Positions 53,511 through 62,835 of a stretch of 64,000 nucleotides of DNA are shown piece after piece. Below the pieces are notes generated by a model, which worked only from the letters and a program-made list of their open reading frames with translations, made no database searches and was not told where the DNA came from. The translations under genes were made by a program, and so were the position numbers. This stretch comes from Armatimonadetes bacterium Uphvl-Ar1 (GTDB lineage Bacteria; Armatimonadota; Fimbriimonadia; Fimbriimonadales; Fimbriimonadaceae): NCBI GenBank assembly GCA_002162075.1, contig CP021423.1:1240001-1304000 (forward strand), read 5' to 3'. Numbering within the stretch: the first letter of the stretch is position 1; each line of letters opens with the position of its first letter.

Positions 53511-55061
53511 CTAAGATCCCTTTCGTCTTTTGAGCAATTCTTGGAGTGCTTTATCAGATCGTAAAGTGTTCGATTTGCGATAAGCTTCAAAAAAATCTTC
53601 GCCTTCATTATCGACAGCCTTCTGATTTGCTCCGTTATCAAGGAGAACCTCAATGACGGGAAGCTGTGCATATCGTGCGGCTTCAATCAAGAGCGTCCCT
53701 CCGGATGTCAAGTGTTTTGTTTCAACAGGATAACCCAATTCCAATAACTTCTTTGCCATCGGGATGTTTCCCTGTATGGCCGTGAATAGACCTGATCCAT
53801 CACGAATGTGAACATTGTTGATCTTTCCTCCGCGTTTGACTAGGTAATCAACCGCTGGATCATTCATAAGTAGTGTTGAAGTAATAACTGGAGTTCGGTT
53901 GGTGATATCTGGAATATGCATGTCTGCCCCATTTTTGAGCAGATCATCTATGTTTTGATAAATGGGAGTAGCCGCCGCATAGTGAAATGGAGTCCAACCT
54001 TGCCAATCGCGCGCATTGATATCGCTGCCTTGTTTGAGAACGCGTTCGACAACTCCTGGAGTCCACGCTTGGGCGGCAAAGTGCATTAGAGTCATCCCAA
54101 ATTCAGATTTGGTCTTAATGTTGGCACCATTTTTATCCGCTAAATCCAAGAGCTCCTTATTCCCGGTCGCATAAGCAATCATCTGTGGACATGTCCCACC
54201 ACCGAATTCTGGCTTCAAATTCCAATAGCTTGGATTCTTCTTCATAATATCGGCCATTCGCTCGGGATCCTCCTCACGCGCAAACGCCGCCAAAAGCGAC
54301 TGAACATCAATAATCGGCCTGGGGTTCTTCCATTCGTAGACGACCAAACCTTCAAATCCATAGGACGAGAACGTGTACCACTCGTCGTGCGGAAATTTCA
54401 CTGTGGGACCTGGCATATAGTCCGAAACGCTAACGGGAAGCAAGCTACCAAACATGCCCCAATTCCGATTCTTGAACAGAGTACGTCGAGCCGTCCACCG
54501 ATAAATCCTTTCCTTTCCCGCTGCTTTTGCTTCATCTCCAACATTTTCAAACTCATACGTGAAGTCCACCTGTGCAAGATCGGTATATGAGTAGTTCTGA
54601 ACCGCAACTTCCGTCGGAATCTCTGTTCCGGGAGGTACGACTGTCAGATTTTTTTTCATATTTTGGTAAAAATACGCCAGATTTTTGACTTCTTCAGGTG
54701 GAATTTTCCGTAACAATGTCGGATCAATTTTCTTACCAAAATAGAAAATTGTCTCCTCAACGTCAATTCCATTCTCTTTATACTTCTTCACCTCCTTATC
54801 TGTAAGATCACAATATCCGGCAGGATTTGCAATCGGAGGAGTTACGACAGGCTGCGCATCAATGATATGTTTGTCGGGGAATTGTGCAGGATTTATCACA
54901 TTCTGAGTCTCTGCACCGGGAGAATGCAGTGCAACAAAACTTTTGAACTCGGGCGACTTAGAGTCAACTTCGCTCTCGCGAACTGAACTCACTGCCGGCG
55001 AGCATCCAACGAAAGTAACGAAACAGCCTCCAGCCGCACAACCCAATAACCATCGATTCAT
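53511..55061 (-). CDS. Ankyrin-repeat lipoprotein
   Basis: The 516-residue protein starts with a lipoprotein signal (FVTFVGC, lipidated Cys at 20; C8 and C13 are less well placed). Residues of about 60-320 are not recognised; they contain DLTDKEVKKYKENG and NRNWGMFGSLLPVSVSDYMPG. The C-terminal 200 residues form about five ankyrin repeats: FGMTLMHFAAQ, GWTPFHYAAATP, NRTPVITSTLL, DGSGLFTAIQGN and GGTLLIEAARYAQLPVIEVLLDNGAN. Ankyrin repeats bind proteins, here on the periplasmic or outer face. The DNA is more AT-rich than that of its neighbours. It is convergent with the histidine kinase gene. Confidence 0.82.
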   Translation of the reverse strand: MNRWLLGCAAGGCFVTFVGCSPAVSSVRESEVDSKSPEFKSFVALHSPGAETQNVINPAQFPDKHIIDAQPVVTPPIANPAGYCDLTDKEVKKYKENGIDVEETIFYFGKKIDPTLLRKIPPEEVKNLAYFYQNMKKNLTVVPPGTEIPTEVAVQNYSYTDLAQVDFTYEFENVGDEAKAAGKERIYRWTARRTLFKNRNWGMFGSLLPVSVSDYMPGPTVKFPHDEWYTFSSYGFEGLVVYEWKNPRPIIDVQSLLAAFAREEDPERMADIMKKNPSYWNLKPEFGGGTCPQMIAYATGNKELLDLADKNGANIKTKSEFGMTLMHFAAQAWTPGVVERVLKQGSDINARDWQGWTPFHYAAATPIYQNIDDLLKNGADMHIPDITNRTPVITSTLLMNDPAVDYLVKRGGKINNVHIRDGSGLFTAIQGNIPMAKKLLELGYPVETKHLTSGGTLLIEAARYAQLPVIEVLLDNGANQKAVDNEGEDFFEAYRKSNTLRSDKALQELLKRRKGS

Positions 55062-55133
55062 GGTTCTAATTGTACAGCAATCTAAGTTCGTAGCAAAATC
55101 AGTTTATTGATGCCAGCACTTAGCTTTTCCATC

Positions 55134-56525
55134 TCACACCTTCGGATCAACAATCCCCAGTGGCTTCATCGTCTTCCACTCCCCGCGTGTAAAGTCCGGA
55201 AAATCAACCGAAGCTCCGCGATTCTTCACACTCCACTCACTCAGCGGAGTCACAACGCTCCATGCCGCCGCATCGTAAACGTCTTGATCAAGCGGCTCGC
55301 CATTCCGCAAGCAATAGACAATCCGCCAAAGCATCAAAAAGTCCATTCCGCCATGGCCGCCCATCTTCACCGCAAGCTCGCCCTGCTTCCGGAACAGAGG
55401 GTGGTCAAATTCAGTATAAACCTTGTCCAACTCACCGCCCTGCTCCCATTGTTCAAATGAAATCCACTTCCCTTCGGCGTCTTTCCACTTTTCTTCAATC
55501 GCCACTCGACCCGGGAATCCCGACCAGCACCCTTTGGTTCCCTGGATCAAGTTGTGACGCGTGTAGGGTCGTGCAAGCTGTTCATCCCACTGAACCATGA
55601 TCGTCTTGCCCAAGACAGTTCGGATTATCGAAGTGTTCAAATCACCGCAAACAAACTTTCCTCGTCGCCACTTGTGACCTTCAGGGAAATTCTTCTCTGC
55701 ATAAATCTCACGCATTCGCGCATTGCACGAAACCGAACTCATGTAATCAAACCGATCCCCCCGGTTGATGTTCATGTACTGCGCAACCGGCCCCAGACCA
55801 TGAGTAGGATAAAGATTCCCGTTGGTCTTCATGTAGTGGTGCGTACGCCAGCTCCCCGTACCACGCTTTTCTTCGTGCATCTGCCACCGCAAATCATGAA
55901 TGTACGCCGCTTCCCCGTGAAGCAATTCTCCTAAGGCTCCCTGCCGAACCAAGTTCAAAACCATCAACTCTTCTCGACCATAGTTGACGTTCTCCATCAT
56001 CATGCAGTGCCGCTGAGTCTCCTCCGCCGTGTCAACCAACTCCCAACACTCTTCTACCGTGAGAGCCGCTGGAACTTCGATAAATGCATGCTTACCCTTC
56101 CGCATCGCATCTACCGCCATCGGAACGTGCCATTCCCAAGGTGTTGAGATAACAACAATATCAATATCATCCCGATCGTGCATTTTCTTATAGCCGTATG
56201 GATCACCAACATACAGAGCTGGCGCCGGCTGACCAGAATCTACAACCGCCTTCGCACTCCGATCCGCCCAATCTTGATACAAATCACAGATCGCCTTGAC
56301 CTCAACCCCTTCCAGCGCACACATCTGCTCAACGTGTCCGCTCCCCCGGGCACCAACTCCGATAAACCCAACCCGAACTTTTTCCATTGGCGGCAGTGCC
56401 AATCCCGCAACTGACTTTCGATTCTGCCGAGCTGGCTTCAAAACTTCAAACGGAGACGCACTCCCCAATCCCGCAACCATCGCTCCCCCAACTGCCGCAC
56501 CCTTTAAAAAGTCTCGCCGTTTCAT
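55134..56525 (-). CDS. Gfo/Idh/MocA family protein with Tat signal, GH109-like
   Basis: The ATG at 56525 starts a Tat signal (MKRRDFLKGAAVGGAMVAGL), giving 463 residues; a start 13 codons earlier lacks that form. The NAD-binding domain follows at about 50-170 (VRVGFIGVGARGSGHVEQM, DIVVISTPWEWHVPMAVDAMRKGKHAFIEVPAALT). NVNYGREE, MKTNGNLYPTHGLGPVAQYMN and GHGGMDFLMLW are close to GH109 alpha-N-acetylgalactosaminidases, which cleave by an NAD-dependent oxidation-elimination mechanism. It should be exported folded with its cofactor. Other secreted Gfo/Idh oxidoreductases are the alternative. Not clearly in an operon; 42 bases before it ends the LtrA-like gene. Confidence 0.85.
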   Translation of the reverse strand: MKRRDFLKGAAVGGAMVAGLGSASPFEVLKPARQNRKSVAGLALPPMEKVRVGFIGVGARGSGHVEQMCALEGVEVKAICDLYQDWADRSAKAVVDSGQPAPALYVGDPYGYKKMHDRDDIDIVVISTPWEWHVPMAVDAMRKGKHAFIEVPAALTVEECWELVDTAEETQRHCMMMENVNYGREELMVLNLVRQGALGELLHGEAAYIHDLRWQMHEEKRGTGSWRTHHYMKTNGNLYPTHGLGPVAQYMNINRGDRFDYMSSVSCNARMREIYAEKNFPEGHKWRRGKFVCGDLNTSIIRTVLGKTIMVQWDEQLARPYTRHNLIQGTKGCWSGFPGRVAIEEKWKDAEGKWISFEQWEQGGELDKVYTEFDHPLFRKQGELAVKMGGHGGMDFLMLWRIVYCLRNGEPLDQDVYDAAAWSVVTPLSEWSVKNRGASVDFPDFTRGEWKTMKPLGIVDPKV

Positions 56526-56567
56526 CCTGCCCCCATCTAACCCAAATTCGTTCGCATTAAGCAACTT

Positions 56568-57764
56568 TTAATGGCGATGCGCAATTGCATTGGCTTCTTC
56601 GGGATAACCCCGAATGTTCAATAGCGTGTGTCCGCCCATGCCAATCAACGCACCCACGAGAATCCAAATCGAAGGCACAAACCCCGCAATTGGGATCAAA
56701 AGAATCATAAAGCAAGTGACAACGTTGTGGGGCATAGTAAAGTCGCGGTTTGACAGCCGGACATCCTTTGTCACCGTAGAGTTATAAAAAACGTGCATCA
56801 TTAGCGCGACCGTTGCCACCGCGACCGGAAGAATGTAAGCCTCAAACCCTTTCAAGATGTCCATCGGATGGGCCACGACCCTTTCAACTCCAAGCGCAAC
56901 CAGAACAATTCCCCCGTGGAGAGGCAAGTGTCCATAGAGCCACGATCGGTAGCGACTCACATCATCTGATGACTTTGGCACTCGGTGCTCAGCCGCCCCG
57001 ACCCCATCAAAATAAACCCACCAGATTGTGCAGGCCAGCATCAACCCCATGACCGCCGCAACCGCCGCCGGTAAAGTCCAGACCATCCCCGTGAGCGTCC
57101 CTACGGTCGCAATCACGGCTTCTCCCAAAACAATAATCGTAAACAATCCAAATCGTTCTGGTGTATGCATCGGGTGAGGCGGATACTTCACTCCCATCTC
57201 GCGACAAAAGTTCGGAGTCCAAAAATCCACCAACATCCCCAAAATCCAAAGCCCATATCGGAAAGGTGAAGGCACAGCCAGCGACAGAAGCCACAACCCA
57301 ATCGCGAGCAAAAAGCCCCGCGAGTAGATCATCGTCAACGGGCGTGCCTCGGGGATGTGCCGTCCCGCAAACCAATACTCGAACACCAGCACACCTCTAA
57401 GCAAGCCATAACAAACTACAAACCCCGTGACATCACCGGCGAATGCCTTCGGAATGCTTGTCGCCATAAATCCCAAAACGATGATCTGAAAAAAGCTGGA
57501 CAGCCGGTGGCTCAAATCATCCGTATCAAACCGGGAAAGATAAAACACCTGACCAATCCACGCCCACCAAATCGGAACAAATATGAGTCCAAACCGGATC
57601 AATGTCTCAAAGTCGTGCGACTTCGCAAGCTCAACCGAAACCCTTCCCAAAACCGCAACAAAAGCTAAATCAAAGAATAGCTCAAGCCAACTTGCGTGCC
57701 GTTCGGGATTCTCCTCGTGATTCCGCAAAACGGGCACCCGCATCGCACTTTTGAAAAAATTCAT
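56568..57764 (-). CDS. Low-temperature-requirement A (LtrA) family membrane protein
   Basis: Starting at the ATG at 57764 the product has 398 residues with about ten hydrophobic segments. The open frame reaches 57911 but would overlap the divergent terC gene. NPERHASWLELFFDLAFVAVLGRVSVELA near the start is the LtrA hallmark. MHTPERFGLFTIIVLGEAVIATVGTL near 210-235, and an RYRSWLYGHLPLHGGIVLVALGVERVVAHP segment, are also typical. LtrA was first linked to cold growth in Listeria; its biochemical role is unknown. No ribosome site is obvious. Confidence 0.85.
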   Translation of the reverse strand: MNFFKSAMRVPVLRNHEENPERHASWLELFFDLAFVAVLGRVSVELAKSHDFETLIRFGLIFVPIWWAWIGQVFYLSRFDTDDLSHRLSSFFQIIVLGFMATSIPKAFAGDVTGFVVCYGLLRGVLVFEYWFAGRHIPEARPLTMIYSRGFLLAIGLWLLSLAVPSPFRYGLWILGMLVDFWTPNFCREMGVKYPPHPMHTPERFGLFTIIVLGEAVIATVGTLTGMVWTLPAAVAAVMGLMLACTIWWVYFDGVGAAEHRVPKSSDDVSRYRSWLYGHLPLHGGIVLVALGVERVVAHPMDILKGFEAYILPVAVATVALMMHVFYNSTVTKDVRLSNRDFTMPHNVVTCFMILLIPIAGFVPSIWILVGALIGMGGHTLLNIRGYPEEANAIAHRH

Positions 57765-57825
57765 GCTGTGACAATTAAACCGCATCGAAACCCCATGCCC
57801 GTCCCGTCTAGTATCCTTGTTACAC

Positions 57826-58605
57826 ATGGAATGGCTGACCCAACCTGAAACCCTCGTCGCATTTTTAACCCTCCTCGTTTTAGAAATCGTCCTCGGAATT
57901 GATAACATCATTTTTATCTCTATCCTCAGCGGAAAACTCCCCGAGGAACAACGAAAAAAAGCCCGTCAACTCGGCCTAGCCGCTGCCCTCATCACCCGAA
58001 TCCTGCTCCTCCTCTCCCTCGGCTGGGTCATGTCCCTCACCAAACCAATTCAGTTCGGCGGAAACGAATTAATCATCGGTCCATTTGAAGCCACCGGCAA
58101 AAACCTCATCCTCCTCTTCGGCGGTCTATTCCTCATCTGGAAAGCCGTCAAGGAAATTCATCATAAACTTGAGGGTCACGCCGAAACCAAATCCAATGCC
58201 GCAGCTGTCACCTTCTCCAGCGTGATTATCCAAATCATGATCCTCGACATTGTCTTTTCCCTCGACAGCGTCATCACCGCTGTGGGAATGGTCAAACACA
58301 TCGAAATCATGATTGCCGCCGTCGTTGTTGCGGTCGGCGTCATGCTCGCATTTGCCAATCCAATCGCCGACTTCGTTGAAAAGCACCCCTCCATCAAAAT
58401 TCTCGCTCTTGCCTTTCTGATCATGATCGGCGTCAATCTCATTGCCGAATCTATGCACGTCAAGATTCCCAAGGGCTACACCTATTTCAGTATGGCGTTT
58501 GCGACCGCCGTCGAACTCATCAACATCCGCGTGAGCCGAAAGCACACACCGGTTAAGCTCAACCAAGACCCTATCATCGCCGAGAATCAACCTGCAGATG
58601 GTTAA
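57826..58605 (+). CDS. TerC family integral membrane protein
   Basis: The ATG at 57826 gives 259 residues. The family signature is ETLVAFLTLLVLEIVLGIDNIIFISILSGKLP near the start and ILDIVFSLDSVITAVGM in the middle; the paired Asp residues in LGIDN and SLDSV are thought to bind metal. There are seven predicted membrane helices with a charged loop (KEIHHKLEGHAETKSN). TerC relatives export Mn2+ or confer tellurite resistance, and several act on nascent secreted enzymes. It overlaps the next gene (an ABC ATPase) by eight bases. Divergent from the LtrA-like gene, with a gap of 61 bases. Confidence 0.92.
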   Translation: MEWLTQPETLVAFLTLLVLEIVLGIDNIIFISILSGKLPEEQRKKARQLGLAAALITRILLLLSLGWVMSLTKPIQFGGNELIIGPFEATGKNLILLFGGLFLIWKAVKEIHHKLEGHAETKSNAAAVTFSSVIIQIMILDIVFSLDSVITAVGMVKHIEIMIAAVVVAVGVMLAFANPIADFVEKHPSIKILALAFLIMIGVNLIAESMHVKIPKGYTYFSMAFATAVELINIRVSRKHTPVKLNQDPIIAENQPADG

Positions 58606-59338
58606 AACGAGCCAACTGACCAAGGTTTTCACTGACGGCAAAAAGAAGATCTCCGCCGTCAACTCCGTAGACTTTTACGCCGAGCCGGGCCAAATCCATG
58701 CCCTCCTCGGAGTCAACGGCGCCGGAAAAACCACCCTACTCAGGATGCTCAGTACCGTCATTCGCCCATCCTCAGGCACAGCCAGCCTCAACAACTTCGA
58801 CATTCACAAGAATGCTGCCCAGGTCAGAGAATCAATCGGCTTTCTCAGCACCTCAACCGCCCTTTACGGCCGACTTACCGGAAGAGAAATGCTCGACTAC
58901 TTCGGCGGACTTTATGGATTCGCTGGATCAGAACTCAAACAGCGAGTCCAAGCCGCAATCGCTCAAACTCAAGCCGAAGAGTTCTGCGACCAACTTTGTG
59001 ATCGCCTCTCAACTGGGCAAAAACAGCGCATTTCAATCGCCCGATCAATCATCCACAATCCGCCAATCCTCTTCCTGGATGAACCGACCGCCGGATTAGA
59101 CATTCTTGCCGCACAAACCGTACTGACCTTCATCGAAACCGCCCGCGACCAAGGCAAAACGATCATTTTCAGCACCCACATCATGAACGAAGTCGAGCGA
59201 CTCGCTGAGCAAATCACAGTAATCCATCAAGGTGAAGTCAAAGGAACCGGAACGCTCACTGGTCTCAAAACTAAGACCGGAACAAAAACCGCCGAACAGA
59301 TGTTCCTCTCGCTAATATCACCCGAGGCCCTAGCATGA
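58598..59338 (+). CDS. ABC transporter ATP-binding protein (NatA-like)
   Basis: The 246-residue ATPase has the Walker A motif GVNGAGKTT (about 40-48), a signature LSTGQKQRIS near 143, Walker B ILFLDEPTAGLD near 161 and the switch His in FSTHIMNE near 194. It overlaps terC upstream and the permease gene downstream (ATGA), so the three form one unit. It pairs with the NatB-like permease below to form a type 2 exporter, likely for Na+ or a drug; substrate is unknown. Gene names are not assigned for that reason. Confidence 0.93.
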   Translation: MVKTSQLTKVFTDGKKKISAVNSVDFYAEPGQIHALLGVNGAGKTTLLRMLSTVIRPSSGTASLNNFDIHKNAAQVRESIGFLSTSTALYGRLTGREMLDYFGGLYGFAGSELKQRVQAAIAQTQAEEFCDQLCDRLSTGQKQRISIARSIIHNPPILFLDEPTAGLDILAAQTVLTFIETARDQGKTIIFSTHIMNEVERLAEQITVIHQGEVKGTGTLTGLKTKTGTKTAEQMFLSLISPEALA

Positions 59339-60528
59339 CCACTGGCACCGGAACCAAGCAAGTGTTTCTCAAGGAACTCCGGGAAATGGCCCGCGACCGA
59401 CGCGTACTCCAGGCCAGCCTCATCATGCCCATTTTTGTCATTGCGCTCTTCGTCTTCGTCATGGGCGTCGTTCAACGAGCAGTGACCGAAAAGCCAGAAG
59501 TCCGAATCGCCATCGTTGGTGAGTCATTCATCGATCTCAAAGAACAATTCCCCGACATCAACACTTCAAATATCGACCTCGTACCAACTTTTGATCAAGG
59601 CACCGCCCTGGTCGAAGAAAAAGCGGCTCAACTTGTCATCGAGACAACATTAGAAACGGATAACGACGGAATCACTATCACCAAACATCGGGTTGGCTAC
59701 ATCGACTCTGATCCCCTCGCCTCTCTCGCCCTCGCCGAACTCAAATCTCAAGTCAACGCCCGAAATCTAGACAACATCAAAACTGTTCTCCAAGAAAACA
59801 AGCTCCCCGCGGGCCTGACCGAAGCCGAGCAAGTTCAGCCGGAAAACCTTGGCAAAGACGAGGGTCTCGCCGGATCGTCCATCGTTTCTCTCTTGCCCTA
59901 CCTCATTGTTTTATGGGCATTCTACGGCGGCATGAGCGTCGTCGCCGACCTCGTCGCCGGAGAAAAAGAGCGCGGCACAATGGAAACTCTGATGGTCAGT
60001 CCCGTCCGCAGAGCCGCAGTTGCCCTTGGCAAAATCCTCGCGCTCATGGTCGTCTGTTTCATTGGGAGTTTGACCACTCTTGCTGGCGTGTTCATCGCCG
60101 GATCAATCAAATCCCCCCTGACCGAAAACCTGTTCCCCACCGGTCTGAGTCTTGGACTCGATGCAATCTTCTTCAGCATCGTCACCCTTGTGACTCTAGT
60201 CGCATTTTTCGCCAGTATGATGGTCAGCATCTGCGCTTATGCGCGAAATATCCGAGAGGCCCAAACCTATCTCGGACTGCTCAGCTTCATAATTATCATG
60301 CCCGCAATTTTCAGCCAGATCATTGGCTTCACCGGGTTAGAGCGCGCAACCTGGGTTCTATGGACACCTGTCCTCAATACTGCACTCGCGATCAAAGACC
60401 TCATTCTCGGAAGCGCGACGATCAGCCAACTCGGGCCAGTTTGGATAGTAAATCTCGTTCTCGCCAGCTATTTCCTCTGGAGTGCCATCAAACAATTCCG
60501 CAAAGAGGAAATTGTCCTGCGTGTCTAG
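59335..60528 (+). CDS. ABC transporter permease (NatB-like)
   Basis: The 397-residue membrane protein has one N-terminal helix (VLQASLIMPIFVIALFVFVMGVV). An extracytoplasmic domain of about 150 residues follows, then five further helices starting SSIVSLLPYLIVLWAFYGGMSVVADLVAGEKERGTMETLMVSPVRR. AGEKERGTMETLMVSP is the coupling-helix motif of ABC-2 permeases such as NatB. It forms the channel for the ATPase encoded just upstream. Its TAG stop overlaps the TAG of fliD on the other strand by four bases. Confidence 0.9.
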   Translation: MTTGTGTKQVFLKELREMARDRRVLQASLIMPIFVIALFVFVMGVVQRAVTEKPEVRIAIVGESFIDLKEQFPDINTSNIDLVPTFDQGTALVEEKAAQLVIETTLETDNDGITITKHRVGYIDSDPLASLALAELKSQVNARNLDNIKTVLQENKLPAGLTEAEQVQPENLGKDEGLAGSSIVSLLPYLIVLWAFYGGMSVVADLVAGEKERGTMETLMVSPVRRAAVALGKILALMVVCFIGSLTTLAGVFIAGSIKSPLTENLFPTGLSLGLDAIFFSIVTLVTLVAFFASMMVSICAYARNIREAQTYLGLLSFIIIMPAIFSQIIGFTGLERATWVLWTPVLNTALAIKDLILGSATISQLGPVWIVNLVLASYFLWSAIKQFRKEEIVLRV

Positions 60529-62750
60529 CGGGCATTCAAAATCGAAGAAAGCTGAGCCCCTTGGGAATTCGCTCGGCTGATCGCTTCTTCCATCGCCGCA
60601 AATCTCAACCGCAGAGTCTGTTCTCGCAATTCAATCTGAGAGTTCAGTCGGTTGATTCGCTCCTGCAAATCCTCGACCTGATCCGTAATGCTATTGTCAA
60701 CTGTAGTCAACAAGCCATTGACCGAATCCGTAAATGAGCTCACTCGGTTACTCATCAGCCCGCTCATCCCGCGATTAAACACAAACGATCCAATCGAACC
60801 CGTCGCTGTACCCGTGTACCGAATCTGCAATCCATCGGTGTTCGCATTACCCGTATTGCCAAGCAAAAACTGACCATTCCCCGTCGCTGCTTCTCCATTG
60901 ATTGTGCCCGCAACGTTTAATCCCGCCACCGCCGTACCACCGGTTGTTCCGAGTCCTGAATTGTCTGCTCCTTCCGCTAAGTTGCTGGTCACAGCAAAAT
61001 TGCCCGAGGTACCAAACCGCTTACTTTCAAGCCTGAGAGATCCTCCCATATCAGACGCTGTAACCAAATCCTTGAGCCGACTATCACTGTTGATTTGACT
61101 CACTAGACTCGCAAGGTTAGTCCCCGCCGAAATTGTTAGGTTAATTGTCGATGACCCAAAAAGGGTTCCTGAAAATGCCAGCGTCTCTCCTCCCGCATGA
61201 GGAGCATTGAACGCATTGAGGGCCGTAACGGATGCCTTCGTCGCCGCTTGAGTGATGTTCACTCCAAATCCCGACGGCCCAGATCCCAATGACTTGTTTC
61301 CACTACTGACGTAGCTGATCTCCGAATTCGCACTAGAACCCGTCGCCATCATCAGATTTTTCAAATCACTCAAATTGTTCGTGATTGCCGCATCCAACTT
61401 CGACTCATCAAGCTCAATTTTTCCCTTATCATCCAAACTAAAACCAATATCCGCAAGATTTTTGATCGATCCAGTTCCAACATTGCTAAACAAAAGCGTG
61501 TTCAAACTTGATTCAACCTGGGCCGCATTAGAATCACCAAACAAAGGCCCCGATTGAAATGTTTCGTTATTGAACTGCGAATTGTCCCGAATGTAGCCAA
61601 TCACGTCGTTATAGGCCTTCTGGAATGCCTTAACCTTATCTTTGATCGCCGTATTGTCTCGAGTCACCGCAATCTCAGTCGTCCCAACTTTCTTCAAATC
61701 AAGGGTCATTCCGCCGACCACGTTCGTAAGAGTGTTGCTTGCAGAATTGATCGTCACCCCGTCAATTTCTACTTGAGCATCGGAAGCCGTTGTCACAGGA
61801 TTAGCCGTTCCAGCTTTGGTAACTCCAAGCACACCAAGCAGATTCCCCGGATCGGTATATGTCGCCGGCCAACTTGTCGAGTTAATCTGAATCCGGGTCA
61901 CATCAACGCCATCAACCTTCTCTGTCACCAAGCTCGCAGTGTGATTCCCCGTCAGGTTGATCTTATCCGCCAAAGACTGCAGAGTATCTGTACTTAAATT
62001 GTAAGCAATGGCATCTGAACCCAGTGTGAGCGTTCCGGAAGATGTCGCTCCAGTCAAGGTGCCGAGCGTATCCGTCGAGTTCTTAAACCCCGCAGACTTA
62101 GCAACAGAACCCGTCAAGTCCCGCAAAGTCGAACTACCCGTGGTAAGTCCCAAAGATTGAGCGACTCCCCCGCTCACATCCGCAAGCAAGATAGCATTGC
62201 GCGCTCCCGTCTTCCCTCCACCTAAAACCAAATAGGATTGTCCCGTACCCCCGTTGATCACGTTAGCTGAAACCCCCACGTTCAGCCCATTGATCTTTGA
62301 CGCAATCGCGGTTAAAGAGTCGCCGGCGGCAACGTCAAGCGATTTGCCGTTCACCATGAACAATCCGGCTAATCCGAGCGCATCCGATGTACTCGCAAAT
62401 GCCGAGCTTGTCATCTTGTCCGCGCGAGCAATCGCCAACACATCGATTCCGTAGTTCCCTGGCACCGCCGCATCCGTGACCGTCGCCGTCGCAATGGTCG
62501 TGTCACCACTCGAAACTTTGTTCGGCTGAAAACTAGAAGCAATGTTCAGCGAAGAAGCCGCCGAATTGAGCCCATTTAGCGTGGACTTGAACTGACCATA
62601 GATCGTCTGACGCGCCGAAAGCTGGGCTTGCTGAGCTTGCAAACGCTGGACAGGAAATTGCTCCAGCCGGATCATCTGCGAGATGATGCTGTCAACATCA
62701 ATTCCCGAGGCCAACCCCGAAAATCGAACTCCTGTTCCGCTTACGCTCAT
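60525..62750 (-). CDS. fliD: Flagellar hook-associated protein 2 (filament cap)
   Basis: The 741-residue protein is the cap at the tip of the flagellum that helps flagellin assemble. The N-terminus has FSGLASGIDVDSIISQMIRLEQFPVQRLQAQQAQL, the FliD_N domain. Flagellin_IN-type units occur in the middle. FliD_C ends with VNGLLTTVDNSITDQVEDLQERINRLNSQIELREQTLRLRFAAMEEAISRANSQ, a coiled coil. The middle is larger than in E. coli FliD (about 470 residues), with a Gly/Ser/Thr-rich exposed part. It lies downstream of an HDOD gene, which follows a cheA fragment. Confidence 0.93.
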   Translation of the reverse strand: MSVSGTGVRFSGLASGIDVDSIISQMIRLEQFPVQRLQAQQAQLSARQTIYGQFKSTLNGLNSAASSLNIASSFQPNKVSSGDTTIATATVTDAAVPGNYGIDVLAIARADKMTSSAFASTSDALGLAGLFMVNGKSLDVAAGDSLTAIASKINGLNVGVSANVINGGTGQSYLVLGGGKTGARNAILLADVSGGVAQSLGLTTGSSTLRDLTGSVAKSAGFKNSTDTLGTLTGATSSGTLTLGSDAIAYNLSTDTLQSLADKINLTGNHTASLVTEKVDGVDVTRIQINSTSWPATYTDPGNLLGVLGVTKAGTANPVTTASDAQVEIDGVTINSASNTLTNVVGGMTLDLKKVGTTEIAVTRDNTAIKDKVKAFQKAYNDVIGYIRDNSQFNNETFQSGPLFGDSNAAQVESSLNTLLFSNVGTGSIKNLADIGFSLDDKGKIELDESKLDAAITNNLSDLKNLMMATGSSANSEISYVSSGNKSLGSGPSGFGVNITQAATKASVTALNAFNAPHAGGETLAFSGTLFGSSTINLTISAGTNLASLVSQINSDSRLKDLVTASDMGGSLRLESKRFGTSGNFAVTSNLAEGADNSGLGTTGGTAVAGLNVAGTINGEAATGNGQFLLGNTGNANTDGLQIRYTGTATGSIGSFVFNRGMSGLMSNRVSSFTDSVNGLLTTVDNSITDQVEDLQERINRLNSQIELREQTLRLRFAAMEEAISRANSQGAQLSSILNAR

Positions 62751-62835
62751 TGTGTTACTCCTAAAGTCAAGTCAACAAACCGAATTTTCGGCATAACCCT
62801 TGACCGTTCAACCTGTCATTCCTTTCAGGTTTTCC

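Noticed and set aside
57765-57911. N-terminal extension of the LtrA-like gene
   Set aside because: It would overlap the start of terC and is basic and unlike LtrA proteins.
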